A DNA stretch of 64,000 bases from Girardinichthys multiradiatus (taxonomy: Eukaryota; Chordata; Actinopteri; Cyprinodontiformes; Goodeidae): NCBI RefSeq assembly GCF_021462225.1, contig NC_061806.1, forward strand, positions 496,001-560,000. Direction: 5' to 3'. Both the position numbers and the translations under genes were made by a program. Below, one piece after another: positions 20,974-33,496 of this stretch. Numbering within the stretch: position 1 is the first letter of the stretch; each line of letters starts with the position of its first letter. Below the pieces are notes generated by a model that ran no database searches, was not told the origin of the DNA, and saw only the letters and a list, made by a program, of their open reading frames with translations.

Positions 20974-23900
20974 TAAATAATAAAGAGATCTCATAAACTG
21001 AGCTAGGTCGACCATACATATTGCTGAAGGGACATAAATATGTTAAAATATTAACCGTGTGAGTGCTATATTATTGTTCTTCCTATTTTTATTACACATT
21101 AACCATCATCTCCTAAACATCAAAGTGGGGATGATTGTGTTAAATGTGCTTTAATTTGGAAGATAAGTTTGGTTTTTTACATTGTGGAAGTTTGAGTATA
21201 AATGAGTAAAAAAAAAAGTTAAAACTTTCCTGAAGGAAGTTTCGTTTGTCTTAAATATTGTGATCAGTCGGAAAAGAAGGTAAAAAAGTGAAAAGGGACA
21301 TTAGAGATGCGAAAAGAAAGTTGATTTAGAAAGGAGTATAGTTCATGTTGTGGAAGGAAGTGACAGACAGGGGGACAACTGACTGACTGACTGATAATAT
21401 TTATTTGTGCAAAATCTGAACCTATACTAAACTTTTCTTCTGCCTCTCTCACACACAAATACACACATATATGGGATTTGAGTTCAACATCTGCGTTTTT
21501 GAGTCTGGATTTTAGAAACCTGCCCTTCTCCATGGCTACTCCGCCAGAGACGCTTCTCCAGCACGGCCTGAAAGAGAGAGATCTGCCTTCCTGTCTGCCT
21601 GCATGTTGAAAATCACAGTGTGAATTTCCACAAAAAACGAAACTCAGAAGAAGTCTGGACCCACTGAGATGGACAACGATCCATGCTGTTTGCAAGAGCC
21701 AGAAGAGCGATACACTGGATTTATATTGAAATCATCTTATGCGGGCAGAAGAGAAACCGGAGCAAAGTTTCTTCTTTCTCCCTCCTGGAGAAGTTAAAGT
21801 GGACAAAGAATGATTGAATGTCTCACCAACAGACCTGGGAAGGGCCTGGTTGTTTTTTGGACTGATAGAGGACTGTGTGCCTGACAGTCTGACTCTGGAG
21901 CGATTTAGAAACTGATGGAGGTAACGTACAAACACACACACATTTGCATAAATCTTTTCCTATTTTCTGCAATGAAGAACGCTTATTAACCACTGCTCAT
22001 GTGACACGCTTGCTTGACGTTGACAGATATAGCGGGTTAAAATATTATTTTAGGGTTAGAAAAGTATCTTTAAAAGGGTGATAACTTAACTCATTTGATA
22101 CTTTCCAGTTAATTCTTTTAGAGAAACAAGTTCTCTTTCGTCGTGGAATATTCAGGGTCAATTATTATAGTTATTAAAAGTTATTAAAAAGCAGAGGAAG
22201 TTACAACATCTCCAAAACTCAGCAGTAACTAAGTGTTTCTATGTTATTCTCAGGACAGATCTTATGAAGGAGTATTTTTAAAACCCAGCGAATGCGTAAA
22301 ACCTGATGGGTTTCTCCTTCAGATATTATTTTCTGTTGTCAGAGTTTGTATTCCATAAATCTAATGGGTAGAGACCTCATTAAAACAGGCTTAGTTCTAC
22401 TGCAGATGGTCTTCATACAGTTTCTGACACAGTATTTACAGTTTGGTGCAGTTTTTTGTCCGCAAGTGTTAACTGACGCTTATGGAAAGTACAAATTCAT
22501 TGTTTTTCACAGCAGCTGCTGGGAAGAGGTTATATTAGGTTTTTTCTTCCCTCTTCTGATTCATGCAGCGTGTTGATTTACACTGTACCTTATATCAGGT
22601 CCTGACAAAAAACTATGAAAGGTTTGGTTCTGCAGGTTCTTTTTTCTCCCTTTGGGGAAGGAAAGGACACCTAATCAGTTCTGTGTTGCATAGAAATATT
22701 AAAACACTAGTTGTTTTCTAAGATATCACCAGCTAAAACTTTTAAAACTTTGAGAGTAATTGGTTTTGTTAAACACATTTTCCTTGGTGAAACAAACCTT
22801 TAAAATGAGAATGAAAAATTGGGTTATTTAGAAAGAATCTGATTGGACAGTGGTACCACACAAAAATTAAACTAATCTCATGTTTCCTAAAAGACTCTGC
22901 ATGAAAAGGCCTTCAGAACCGTGGAGTTATTTTCCACCACAGTAACAAGTTTTTTAAGCATGCTTTTTCTTTATTTTAAAACAGATCTGGTTTTTGTTTT
23001 GTTTTTGGCTTTTTAGCAAAATGTTTGTCTGAAGCTTCTTATGAACTGTGTTAGAAGCAAATATGATCTGAGGTAAATTAGGAGCTGTGAACTAATAATT
23101 TTAAATCTGATTATGGTCCAAGCAGAAACAATATATTTAGCCTTCAATCTTTGCAGAAAGTTAACACCATTGTTCAATGCAGTAGTACTCAACTTGTGGT
23201 TCCTGGACTCCTGAAGCCCGTAAGCCATAGATTTTGGGTCCATGAAATTATAATATTTAATTAAAGGTAGACTGATTACTTATTAAAACAGATCTAAGCC
23301 AATGATGAGTTCCAGTCATTTGGTGGCTTTGAAATGCAATAATACTCAAAATTTCTACTCTGGGGAACACAGATTGGGGTTGAAGAGTTTAGTTTTGGAA
23401 CCAAGGTTAGGATTTTTATAACAGAATCAAGACAAGTAAAATCCTTTATTTTAGGAAAAGAAAAGAAATAAAGGCTCTCTTAACAGTAAGAGGATGGTCG
23501 GCTCAAACTCCAGTCTCCTTGTTTGATTTCTTAGGGTTTAAAGATTAAAAGAATACATAGGAGTACAAAGGTACACAAGGTAATTTCAGATTACTAAGAG
23601 ATAAAATATTGGAACATTTATCAGCATGTGGATTATTAAAGAGGGGTTCTAGTAATAAGTTTTCCCCAACTCTCAAAATTTAAATAGCCAAATTAAAGAA
23701 AATGCTGTTTGTTCTTTTTGAAACATTATGTGGGAAAAAGTCCAGTTTGGAGACAAGCTTCTTATCTTAATTTCTGATTAAGTCAAACACTGCAGTTTTG
23801 TTTAGTTTGGGTATAACATAAAAATGTCAATGCTGACTTTTCTAATTTCCCCTCGGGGATCAATAAAGTATCTTTGAATTTGAATTGAATTGAATTAAAA

Positions 23901-25379
23901 TACTTCTTTGCATTTAACTTGAAATTCTGCAATACAGCTGTGATCAAATTGAGTCAAACAAAAAGAGAATTATAACAATAACTCTCAGGATTGTAGTTAT
24001 TATTATAGAGTTACAGTACAAAGAATTAGAAAAAGGTTTCAGCATCAATAAATTTGGATTAATTTAAGAGAAAACTGTTGCTGTGTTTCTAAATACTTTG
24101 AGATTTTTTGGACTATGTGCACTCATTTTTTAAAAAAGGATCCTGAAGATTGTCATAACAAAATTGATCAATTATAGCATTAAAAGATATGGCTGAGAAA
24201 ACATATTCTGAAAAGAGATTGTTAAAAATTTCTTTGAATTCTTGAAGCTTCAAATTTGGCCATTTGTTTGTCTTTGATGTTTTGTCTTTGTTTTGTTGGA
24301 ATGAATGTTTGTTTATATGTTGCATGAAACAATAATCCATGTTTAGAATAATGTTTCTAAATCTCAGATTGATTAAAACTTTGAGTTTTCAGGAGAGTTA
24401 AGAAGCAGCTTGTTTCTGAGGTAGGTGCATGTTAACAGTTTTGCAGTTTAAGTTACACTAATGTGGGATGGGATGAATAAACTGTGGGTCCGCCCATAGG
24501 CTGTCAATCAGAGGTTAGTTCTGCCTGACTCCGCCCACCTACCAGGTTGGTTCATGCCTTTGCTGTCATGGTAACGCTCAGCACCTCCCTTCCTGAGTTT
24601 TAACATTGTTTAAGAGACAATAGAATCAAAATGCTTGTAGTGATTGTTGCCTTAATAACATGTTTTTTTGGATGTAGCATGACTTTTAGATTTATGTGTT
24701 TTACTATAAAAAGGTTAATTAAATAGTTTAAACTAGTTTGAAGAATATGTTTTGCATACATAATCATTGATGATTTATTAGATTGAAAGTTTCCCTGGTA
24801 CCATTAAGCCAACTGACAGTTCAAGATATGCCAAAGGTAAGGAATATATTTCTGATAAAGAATCAGAGTCATGACTTTATACTTGGTTGGAATTATTTAT
24901 TAGATTTGAATTTGTAGGGTTTATTCATCCAAATTACATTAGATGTCCATTAATCTAAAACTTTTCTTCATACAAGACAAATCAGGATGATATGTGACTA
25001 CTTTCTAAGTGAAATATTGATGAACTATACAACGACTGAAGTTTGTGTTTAGTTGTTAATGGAACTGAGTTACAGTTAAAACCATCTGGATTTTCTTTAT
25101 GCTGCCTTTGTTAAATTCATAGTGACACATAGTTATGTCAGAATTCATTTCTTTGGTTCTATGTAATGTGATCTTGGTTACAAGAACATTCTTGTTTAAA
25201 CCTTTTGCTGGATTGTCGCATGGGTTGGACCCTGCGCCAACAGGGGGGAATGTCAGAATAAAGTAACATGGAGATATTTCCAAGATCAATTTTTTTCCAC
25301 ATCTTTGTGTGAAGATAGGATGTTGTTTTACTGTCAAAACCTGTCCACTGTGTTTTCTCAAGTTTCACAGATGGTGAAG
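20974..25379 (+). other. ERV2 interior, 5' half without readable genes
   Basis: About 4.4 kb where gag, pro and most of pol should lie. I found only short random frames and no capsid, protease, RT or RNase H motif. A LINE-like 3' tail at 23838-23896 shows that other repeats have landed here. Confidence 0.5.
23838..23896 (+). repeat. Fish LINE/SINE-type 3' tail
   Basis: The phrase 'tcccctcggggatcaataaa' followed by a degenerate gaatt repeat is a common 3' end of fish non-LTR retroposons, in my recollection. The body of the element is not delimited. Confidence 0.4.
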
Positions 25380-25640
25380 GCTGCATTACCAGAAACAGCC
25401 ACTTCCACCCTCCAGTCCTTTATTCCTGGCGACTGGATTCTGGTCAGAGAATTTAGGAGAAAACACAAGAAGTCCAGGGCTGGAATGGCCCATATCAGAT
25501 CCTACTAGACACCCAGGAAAGCTGCAGGAAAGCTCCAGCTCCTCCAGCTTCATCTGGCTTCCAGGACACGAGTCATCTTCCAACTGGATCATCCACGGCC
25601 TGAAAGGTGTGAGGACAGCGGACCACCACAAGATAAAGAA
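25380..25640 (+). pseudogene. ERV2 integrase C-terminal remnant
   Basis: The plus-strand frame contains LPETATSTLQSFIPGDWILV and then REFRRKHKKSRAG, matching the start of the SH3-like C-terminal domain of gamma-like integrases (compare GDLVLIK in ERV1). It then breaks by frameshift and stop at about 25506. Downstream sequence to 25640 keeps fragments in other frames. Confidence 0.65.
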
Positions 25641-25740
25641 CTGTAAGCTGATCACTGGCGAGTGATTGAAGAGGTGGTTGAAAAACACTGTTCTTACAAG
25701 GTCACAATAATCCCTTGGGCAGTGCAACGTTATTTCAGAA

Positions 25741-28280
25741 TCTACTTAAGGCCATCGCATTGCTTGAAAGTTAGAAATCATAAGGTCATTTGCCTCACTG
25801 CACACACACCACAGTGAGACACACATAGAAGACCTCTACACATTTGCACATAACCTTTCTCTGGATGATGGACTGGTGACGTCTGCAACAGAAAGACAGT
25901 CAAACATGCGCCATGATGCTTATTCTCCTTAATTTCTTAATATTTGGTGGCTACTAGGCGCTCCTTTGCCTCGACAGCAAGGGTCAGCCAAATTCTTTTC
26001 TCCCACTTTGACAGTGAAACTGACTCTGAGGAGGAAATCTTGGATGCTTTTATCTAACTTTCATGTTTATTGCTTGATATCTATCATTATGGCACAAATT
26101 TGAAATGTGTTCATTTCCGCCGTTGTAATAATTTGTTTTCTTTGAGGAAAAAACTGTTTGCTTTCAGTATCAGAAGGAAGGAGTTGTAATGAAAATTATT
26201 TTATTAAGTGTTCCAAAGTGTATGACCTTTGGGTTACCTCACTCCCCTGAACATCGTTTAGTGGAGGAAGCTGTAAAAGCCATTATCAGAAGTTTAATGG
26301 TTAAGGCCATTTGTTAGGGTGATGCCTTTGGAAGAGCAGATGTTGTTCCTAGGTAACCTTCTCACCTCTGAACCCGAGAACGGTCTAGGGTCATAAAGCA
26401 CAAACTCTTTTAAGTGGTGATAACACCCATATACTCTTTAAATACTGTGTGTAAATGTTGACACCACATTAAACCCAAAAGCAGATGATTATGATGACAT
26501 GTTCTAAATGAATATATCTTCCATGCTTGAGTGTATTCATAATTGTACTTCATAAAATGACCTTATAGCAGAAAATTGAAAAAAGTTGCTGTTTAAGTGA
26601 AGTGAGAAAAAGTGCAATGATGATATGAACAAGGCTTGTTTTAATTCTTTTACTTTTTATTCTTACATTTTGTTTCTTTGCATTATTGGGGCCTGCCATA
26701 GCAATGCATATTACTATTCACCTCTAAACTGGTCTCTTTATATCTTTATTTTTCTTCCGTCAAAATTAATGCGGCCCGAACCGCTGCGTGCACCCCCACA
26801 ATATATACATCAAAACGACCGGCTCGGTCCCGTGAGGTGTCCTATTACTTTTATTGGCGTTTCGAGTTACTATGGCGACGTAATTAACGAAAAACCGAGC
26901 CCCAAAATCCCATAGGAATGAATGGAGTCAGGGGCGGAAGGAATCCTCAAAATTCACTGTTTTTGAGGCTCTGCTGTATCGCCATACTTTCACCTAGAAA
27001 CACAGTTTGACTTTCAGTTTGTAGAAAAATCCGCCGGTTCTTCAGAAGTGAAAACGGTTTGTTGATAACTGCTGCGGTTTCTCTAAAATTAGACACCTAG
27101 CGACACAAAGTTTGCGAGAAAATCACACTCTTTACAGTGGAGATGGCAGTTACTAGAGTGTAAAAAGAGGGGATTTTTTTCAGGAAAAATGAGTTTCAAC
27201 TGGCCCTCACGGCCACAAATTTCGCTCTACAGCCACAATTTTCGGTCAGATTGTAGGGCCGGGCCTCTGCTTTCACACAATACTTTCAAAATTGTTCTAA
27301 GTCTCATAGATTTCTGTCAAAACACCCTCGATCACCAAGACTCACAGGAATTCTGTAGGCCTTCTCCCATGTATTTTCAATGAGAGCTTGACCTGTAATC
27401 CATGAGTGACACCATTTATTTCCATAATCATATTTTATACTGTGAATGACATAGAGCTATGAAAATCTCCACGATTGGGGACGAAGGATAGCTGTCGCCC
27501 ACAGTTTAAAAAAATTTCAAATACCATGTACGGATTCCGAGATATTAGACTTTGTTCGGGAGCATGTTCAGGAATTTTTGCCTTTTTCTCCATTTTCCCT
27601 CTCTTTTCACCCAGTGTTATGTCTTTATTATTATATTTTCAACAAAAGTGTGTTAATATTCTCGATCCCCTGTCCGTTCTGATAAAAACGGTCCAAGAAT
27701 GACATCGATCGCCCCTACGGTTTCCGAGTTATGGCCAGTTGTTCAGGAGCATGCGCCTCCATGTTATAAAGCCTAGACCAGGGGAGACAGAGAGAGAGGT
27801 GCTGCGTGAGTGAGAAACAGCAGGTGTCAAGTTACACTGACGCTCTTTGCTGATTGGCTGATTCATTCCTCACTGTTCTATTTATAGCTCTGTGTATCTC
27901 CTACTGTATATGTCTGGATGTGATTCTGTCTTTCTTTCTGCCACTCTGTGTCTCACACTGGGACACACACCCACACACACACACCCACACACACTCACAC
28001 ACGCATGCATGGATTACTATCTTTCTGAGGACTTTGCATTGACTTTCATTGATTTTCAGTCATTTCTATGGCTTAAACCTGACCCGACCCCTAACCCTTT
28101 GACCATCTTCATAGGAGGCAACTACATGGCGGCCATGTTGTGTGGGGATCTTAAACAGCATGTTCTGCTGTTTCAACACCCAGACAACAGTGATTGACCC
28201 TAAAGGTCAATTTCTTTCATCAACCCTCCATGCTTACTAATGATTATTTAAAGCTTATAATAACATACACAATGGTTTTA
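25741..28280 (+). other. ERV2 interior, 3' half without readable genes
   Basis: This region would hold env. No signal peptide plus glycoprotein frame is seen. The stretch 26765-27770 differs in base use and contains several short Cys- or His-bearing frames without a recognised domain; it may be a separate unclassified repeat. A CA-rich microsatellite is at 27962-28004. Confidence 0.45.
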
Positions 28281-28284
28281 CAAT

Positions 28285-29150
28285 AGCAAGCAGGTTCTAT
28301 ATAACTAATAGAAATAACCCAGACCTGAAAGGACAACCATACTTGATTTTCAAAATAAGACAAAACATGCTCTAAAAAATAAAAGCCTTTAAACAATAGA
28401 TGATTGCAGGAGTGGGCTTCACACTACTGTTGGAGCTCCCCCAGTGATGGGAATGGGACTATGCTGGCCTTTTAAAATAAAGCCTACTGAAACTTTCAAA
28501 ATAAAAGCTTCAACCCCCCCATACTTACTATGGATTTTGAGAGCTGAAAAGAGCATAGAAAATGATTTTTAAATAGCAAACAGGTTCTATTTAACTAATG
28601 GAACGAACCCAGACCTGAAATGACAACCATGCTCGACTTTCAAAATAAGACAAAACAGGCTCTACAAAATAAAAGCCTTTAAACAATAGATGATTGCAGG
28701 AGTGGGCTTCACACTACTGTTGGAGCTCACCCAGTATTGGAAATAGGACCATGTTGGCCTTTTAAAATAAGACTTACTGAAACTTTCAAAATAAAAGCCT
28801 CAGTCTTCCAGAGTTACTATGGATTTTGTGAGCTGACAAGAGCATAGAAAATGATTTTTAAATAGCAAGCGGGTTCTATTTAACTAATGGAACTAACCCA
28901 GACCTGAAAGTACAACCATGCTGGACTTTCAAAATAAGACAAAACATGCTCTACAAAATAAAAGCCTTTGCATTTTGAACAATAGATCATTTCAGAACTG
29001 GGCTTCACACTAATATCGGAGCTCACCCAGTGTTGGCCTTTTAAAATAAGGCTTACTGAAAAATTCAAAATAAAAGCCTCAGTCTTCCAGAGTTACTAGT
29101 AATATTTTAAGCTGATAATAGCATAGACAATGAAATAAAAAAAAAAATAG
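28285..29150 (+). repeat. 290-bp tandem repeat, three copies
   Basis: The marker 'ggttctat' preceded by 'tagcaa' recurs at 28293, 28583 and 28873, giving an exact 290-bp period. A fourth copy is cut off near 29147. Each unit contains 'caaaataagacaaaacatgc'-like and 'ggcttcacactactgttgga'-like segments. It lies just upstream of the polypurine tract, in the position of the env 3' region. Confidence 0.88.
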
Positions 29151-29359
29151 CAAGCTCTGGTCGGAGCGAAACGCACCAAGAGGCAGGCCCCGTCTAAATT
29201 TCTTCCGAAATTTTCTAGTTATTGTTTTACTCTGCCATGATTGGTGGTCGCCTGGCGGTGTAAGTGTTTCCCACAAAATAATCTGTTTTCCGTCCTGTGG
29301 GTTTGTGCTTACACAGAGTGTTTCATTTTACATGTATTTACTCATGACTTATTCGTGAT

Positions 29360-29374
29360 AAAACAGGGGGGAAC
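29360..29374 (+). promoter_or_regulatory. ERV2 polypurine tract
   Basis: AAAACAGGGGGGAAC directly precedes the second LTR. Confidence 0.88.
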
Positions 29375-29772
29375 TGTTAGGGTTTTACGACTTTTTATAT
29401 TGTTTATCACTTGTGTCTGCTCTAAGTGCTTTCTTCCCCCACATGTCATAGACAAAGAGATAAGAGAGAAGGATGAGTTATGCTATTATCAGCAACATCT
29501 AGGGACTGGCACCAATCCTCACTCCTTTCTCTAAAATCAAGACACATGAACCCTAACCTTTCTGACCCCACACACACACCCACACACACACACACACACA
29601 CACATACACACACACACCCACTCTGAATGATGTTTGAACTGTGTGACCAAGCATGTATAAATAAAGAGAGATGGGGCTAATACTTCGTAGTCTGTAGTGC
29701 ACAGCTACCCTTGCAAGTAAAACTGACTCTATGTCTTTCCTTACCTCTGAATTGATTAAATAATACCTATCA
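29375..29772 (+). repeat. ERV2 3' LTR
   Basis: Counterpart of 20100-20473, longer because of an expanded CA repeat (about 29570-29618). Confidence 0.92.
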
Positions 29773-29777
29773 CACAT

Positions 29778-31941
29778 TAATGCCCAAGTATGTAATATTC
29801 CCCGACTGTAGTTGTATATTAGGAAAATTGTTGAAAGAACAATTAATTGGAAGAACTGTCGATTTTAACCAATTTATAGAATAGTCTGAAATTCTTGAGA
29901 AATAATTAATCAATCCAATCACCTGAGCGACAGAGGTTTGCGGATGCTGGAGAAAGAGTAATACGTCATCTGCATAAAGACATATTTTATGTTCAATATT
30001 CCTGCATTTTATGCCTTTAATATCTGTAGTTTGTCTGATTGCTGCTGCTAGTGGTTCAATGCAAATAGCACATAATGAGGGCGAAAGTGGGCATCCCTGC
30101 CTGGTGCCCCTCTGAAGACAGAAGCGGGAAGATGTTTGGTTATTTGTTCTAATACATGCCGATGGGGAACTGTATAATATTTTTATCCAGTTTATGAAAG
30201 AGCTTCCAAAACCAAATTCAGTCATGGTTGCAAACAAGAATTTCCAGTTAACTTCATCAAATACTTTTTCTGCATCTAGAGATAATATATTGGTCTCAAT
30301 ATTTTTACTGTAGGAATAATATATTAAATTAAGTAATCTGCGTGAATTAGTGGATGAATGCCTACCTTTAATAAATCCAGTTTGGTCAGGATGTATTATG
30401 AGAGGAGTAACCTTTTCTAGTCTTTTTGCGAGGGCTTTACAGATTATTTTGAGATCGACGTTAATAAGGGATATGGGTCGGTAGCTGGTAGGGAGTACTG
30501 GGTCTTTTCCTGGTTTTAACAAGAGAGGGATGTTGGCCAAATTTATATTTGGCGGAAGTCTGCCCTTTGTTTCAGTTTCCTGGACCATTCTTTGGAATAT
30601 TGGGGCCAAAATATTCCAGAATTCTTTGTAAAACTCTGTTGGGAATCCATCTGGGCCTGGAGCCTTTTTATTGGGCATGCTTTTTAGAGCTTCTTGGATT
30701 TCGGCTGAAGTCAATGGTACATCCAGGGCCATCGCTTGATTATCTGATAGTTTAGGAATTGTTACTTTATCCAGAAATTGATCAATGTCATTATCTGACG
30801 GGTCTATCTGTGGTGAGTATAAAGCTTGGTAGAAATCTCTGAAAGTGCTGTTTATTCTTTCAGGATCATAAACTGTATTCCCTGTCGAGTCTTTTACAGC
30901 AAATATTGTTGTTCTTTCTTTCTTTATTTTTAGTTGGTTAGCTAAAAAGCTACCTGATTTATTGCCATGTTCAAAGTTTTGTATACGAAGTCTTGTACTA
31001 AGAATTTGGTTTTTTTTGTTGATGATTTCATTTAATTCTAGTTTGGCTTTACGTAGTTTGCCCAACTTTTCCTCTTCCTGGGAAGCATCTAGCAGTTTAA
31101 TGATTTCTTCTAATTCCTGTATACGTTTGTTTTCTTTTTTCTTCTTATGTGATGAGAATGAGATTATTTTACCTCTCATCACTGCTTTCCCAGCCTCCCA
31201 GAGAACAGATGTTGATGTCCCCGGGATATCATTGAATTCCAAATATGAAATCCACTCTTTTTTTAAATATTTAATAAATTCTTCGTCCTTAAGCAATGAT
31301 GTATTAAACCTCCAGTTTTTGCTTTGTGGGCTTTCTTTTTTATTTACTAGAGTTAAGGAGACAGGTGCATGATCGCTGACAGCTATAGGGTGTATCTCAG
31401 TGTCTGAAATGTCAGTCAACAATGAGCTGCTGACTAAGAAATAATCCAGACGAGAGTAAGATTGATGGACATGTGAAAAGAATGCATATTCTCTGTGATT
31501 AGGATGAAGAGATCGCCATGCATCGCAAAGTCCATAATCACTCATGTACTGTCTAACTATATTTATTGATTGCCAACTGCGCTGAGTCCCTGTTGTACTC
31601 CGCCTGTCTATTTCTTCGTTTAGACCAAAGTTGAGATCGCCCCCAAGAAGAAGTGAGCAATCCAAGTGTTTAGACAGTGCAGAAAAAAAAAAGAATGGAA
31701 AAATGGGGGGTCATCAACATTTGGGGCATATATACTGACAATATATATCTTTTGGTTATGTATAGATATTTTTATTATTATAAATCTACCCTCTGGATCT
31801 GTAACTGTCTAATACTGTAAAGTTAAAATTTTTGTGAATTAAGATCGCTACTCCCCTTTGCCTAGAATTATAGCAGGCAGAAAACAGATTAGGAAACTCA
31901 GGTGATTTAAGATTATTTGCAGCTGTTGCAGATTTATAAAT
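29778..31941 (-). pseudogene. L1 ORF2: endonuclease (most) and reverse transcriptase
   Basis: The main L1 ORF2 body reads from the Maverick A junction. The APE-type endonuclease part has SACYNSRQRGVAILI, GGDLNFGLNEEIDRR and the SDHAP motif. After a coiled basic linker come the RT blocks: NKKAPGPDGFPTEFYKEFW, RPISLINVDLKIICKALA, QTGFIKGRHSSTNSRRL, and the catalytic YADDVLLF. It is open from 31665 to the ERV2 junction. Upstream, the 31971-31786 frame is offset by a frameshift near 31685 in an A-run. Both nicking and polymerase motifs survive, but the gene is split by insertions. Confidence 0.92.
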
Positions 31942-31947
31942 CTCTTG
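31942..31947. repeat. Target-site duplication of Maverick A, left copy
   Basis: CTCTTG here and at 46642-46647. A six-base duplication is the Maverick/Polinton hallmark. Confidence 0.9.
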
Positions 31948-32335
31948 AGAGACATTAAGGACATTCTTCAATCAAACGAGGTGTGAAAATTTTGACAGGT
32001 GGGCGGGACTTCCGGTGGCTGGGACATCCTAGGGCGGGACTTCCGGTGGCTGGGACATCCTAGGGCGGGACTTCTGGTGGCTGAAAAACTGAAAAAAATA
32101 AAGTCCTCAGACATGTCACTGTTTATTGAATTAAAGCAGACATCTTGTGTATTGTCTCAGACAGTCTTCACACCAACTGTAGTCAAAAAGTAATTAAGAG
32201 GAAAATAGCACTTTCCTGGCTATAAGTCTGGAGCATTGTCTGACAATACACATCCACTGTTTAATGAATTAACGCGTCTGCGCTGTTGCTGAGGTGACTC
32301 GGGGGGTATGGCCAAGGGGCGTAACTAAGCGCGCT
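31948..32335 (+). repeat. Left terminal inverted repeat of copy A
   Basis: Begins AGAGACATTAAGGACAT. It pairs with the right repeat up to GTAACTAAGCGCGCT at 32335. It contains about three tandem copies of a 31-bp GGGCGGGACTTCCGG unit at 32001-32083. It lacks a segment of about 300 bp that is present in the right repeat. Confidence 0.93.
32001..32083 (+). repeat. 31-bp GC-rich tandem repeat in the left TIR
   Basis: The unit starts 'gggcgggacttccggtggct' and occurs nearly three times. The right TIR has about two copies in inverse orientation (46530-46590). GC-box-like GGGCGGGAC repeats could act as promoter or replication-terminus elements; this is inference. Confidence 0.85.
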
Positions 32336-32478
32336 AATAGGATTTTGTCATTAGGGGGCGAATCTAGAATCAACAAATTAAAAAACAGAGGGGCGTTCTT
32401 CATTGTTTGTTTTAAATACTAGCGGAAAACACAACAATTTACCTGCAGCATTCGCTGGAAAAGAACGCTTGTTGAACA

Positions 32479-33282
32479 ATGGTTAGAGTTAAGAGAGTTT
32501 TTCATCAAACCGGGGAGAAAAGCAAGATGTGCCAAGATGACCATCTACATCATCTATTTCCTCGTCTGAGATACCTATCGGAATTCCTATCGTAACATAC
32601 TCTGCAGATGATGATTCAACTTCACCAACAACAATGGATGAAAAACAGGCCTCAGGTCAGCTAAGACGTACATCTCTTCTGTGTGAAACCCCAGTAACCG
32701 TCTACAGGCATACGCGCCGTGAAATGGATGCCCCGAAGAAATCAACATATTACCTATGCAAGGTACAAAGGCCTCCGTTCGACACTCTGAAGGAAGAGTG
32801 GTCTTTGGAACCATATGGCCTGAGTGGTAGCTGGGGGTATATTTTCATGTACAAAATAGGAGAGCTCTGCCTGTATCAATTGGATCAAGACGAGGTATTT
32901 AATGGATCATTGGCTCTGTGTACTCTCACCCACAACGACTGGGCTGTGTTACCCTGAATCAGTCGCAGTGTACGAAAGGGAGGATGAAGATGAAAGCTCT
33001 CCTCGACCAGCAAAAAGGATGAGAATGTGTCCTTCCGATGTTGAAATAGCTGCGAGAGAACCTCTCTTTAGTGCAGTGTGGGGGTCAAAAACCACAGCAA
33101 ATGGCCGCTGGTCTTTTCAGGCAAGCAAACGCAAGAATAACCAGACGACCCCCTCAGATCTGTTTGTGTTGGAGGCATTCAATCAGAACTGCGGTGTATT
33201 CAAGACTGTGCTGGCTCTACCGTATGATGCTTGGGTTGAGAAGATGAATGAAATTGGACAGCGTCTTTCCAACCTTTTCTAA
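32479..33282 (+). pseudogene. Left-arm gene 1 of copy A, unknown function, frameshifted
   Basis: Three partly overlapping open stretches run in order: from ATG 32479, a middle frame open from about 32540 with Met 32634 and stop 32957, and a last frame 32902-33282. The frame changes suggest two small indels in one gene of about 265 codons. The middle segment is Ser/Thr- and acid-rich at its start, then has WSLEPYGLSGSWGYIFMYKIG. The last segment has a basic patch (RPAKRMRM) and WGSKTTANGRWSF, shared with copy B. No domain recognised. Separate small genes are an alternative. Confidence 0.5.
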
Positions 33283-33425
33283 AATTCACGCTGCTGGATT
33301 GATGTTATGTCAGTGAAAAGAATCCTGACGTTCCCTGTTGTGGATCTAAAGCCCACCCTCTTTTGAGGACCCACCCTCTTTTGAGGACCCACTCCCCTTC
33401 TTGAGGACCCTCCCACCTTCCTGCA

Positions 33426-33434
33426 CTATATATC
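33426..33434 (+). promoter_or_regulatory. TATA box of left-arm gene 2, copy A
   Basis: CTATATATC about 65 bases before the start codon, followed by 'taactgcgagctcacagac', which is shared with copy B. Confidence 0.55.
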
Positions 33435-33496
33435 AGGGTCTAACTGCGAGCTCACAGACTCTTCTTCTTCATAACGGTGGGCGGCAGACCTTGAGA

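Larger units (their letters stand above)
20100..29772 (+). mobile_element. ERV2: endogenous retrovirus on the plus strand inserted in L1 ORF2
   Basis: LTRs at 20100-20473 and 29375-29772 are flanked by CACAT (20095-20099 and 29773-29777). A tRNA-Tyr primer site follows the first LTR and a polypurine tract precedes the second. The LTRs differ mainly in the length of an internal CA repeat and a few substitutions. The 8.9-kb interior is almost devoid of coding capacity; only a decayed integrase C-terminus is recognised. The leader holds a hairpin array related to that of ERV1. Confidence 0.92.
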
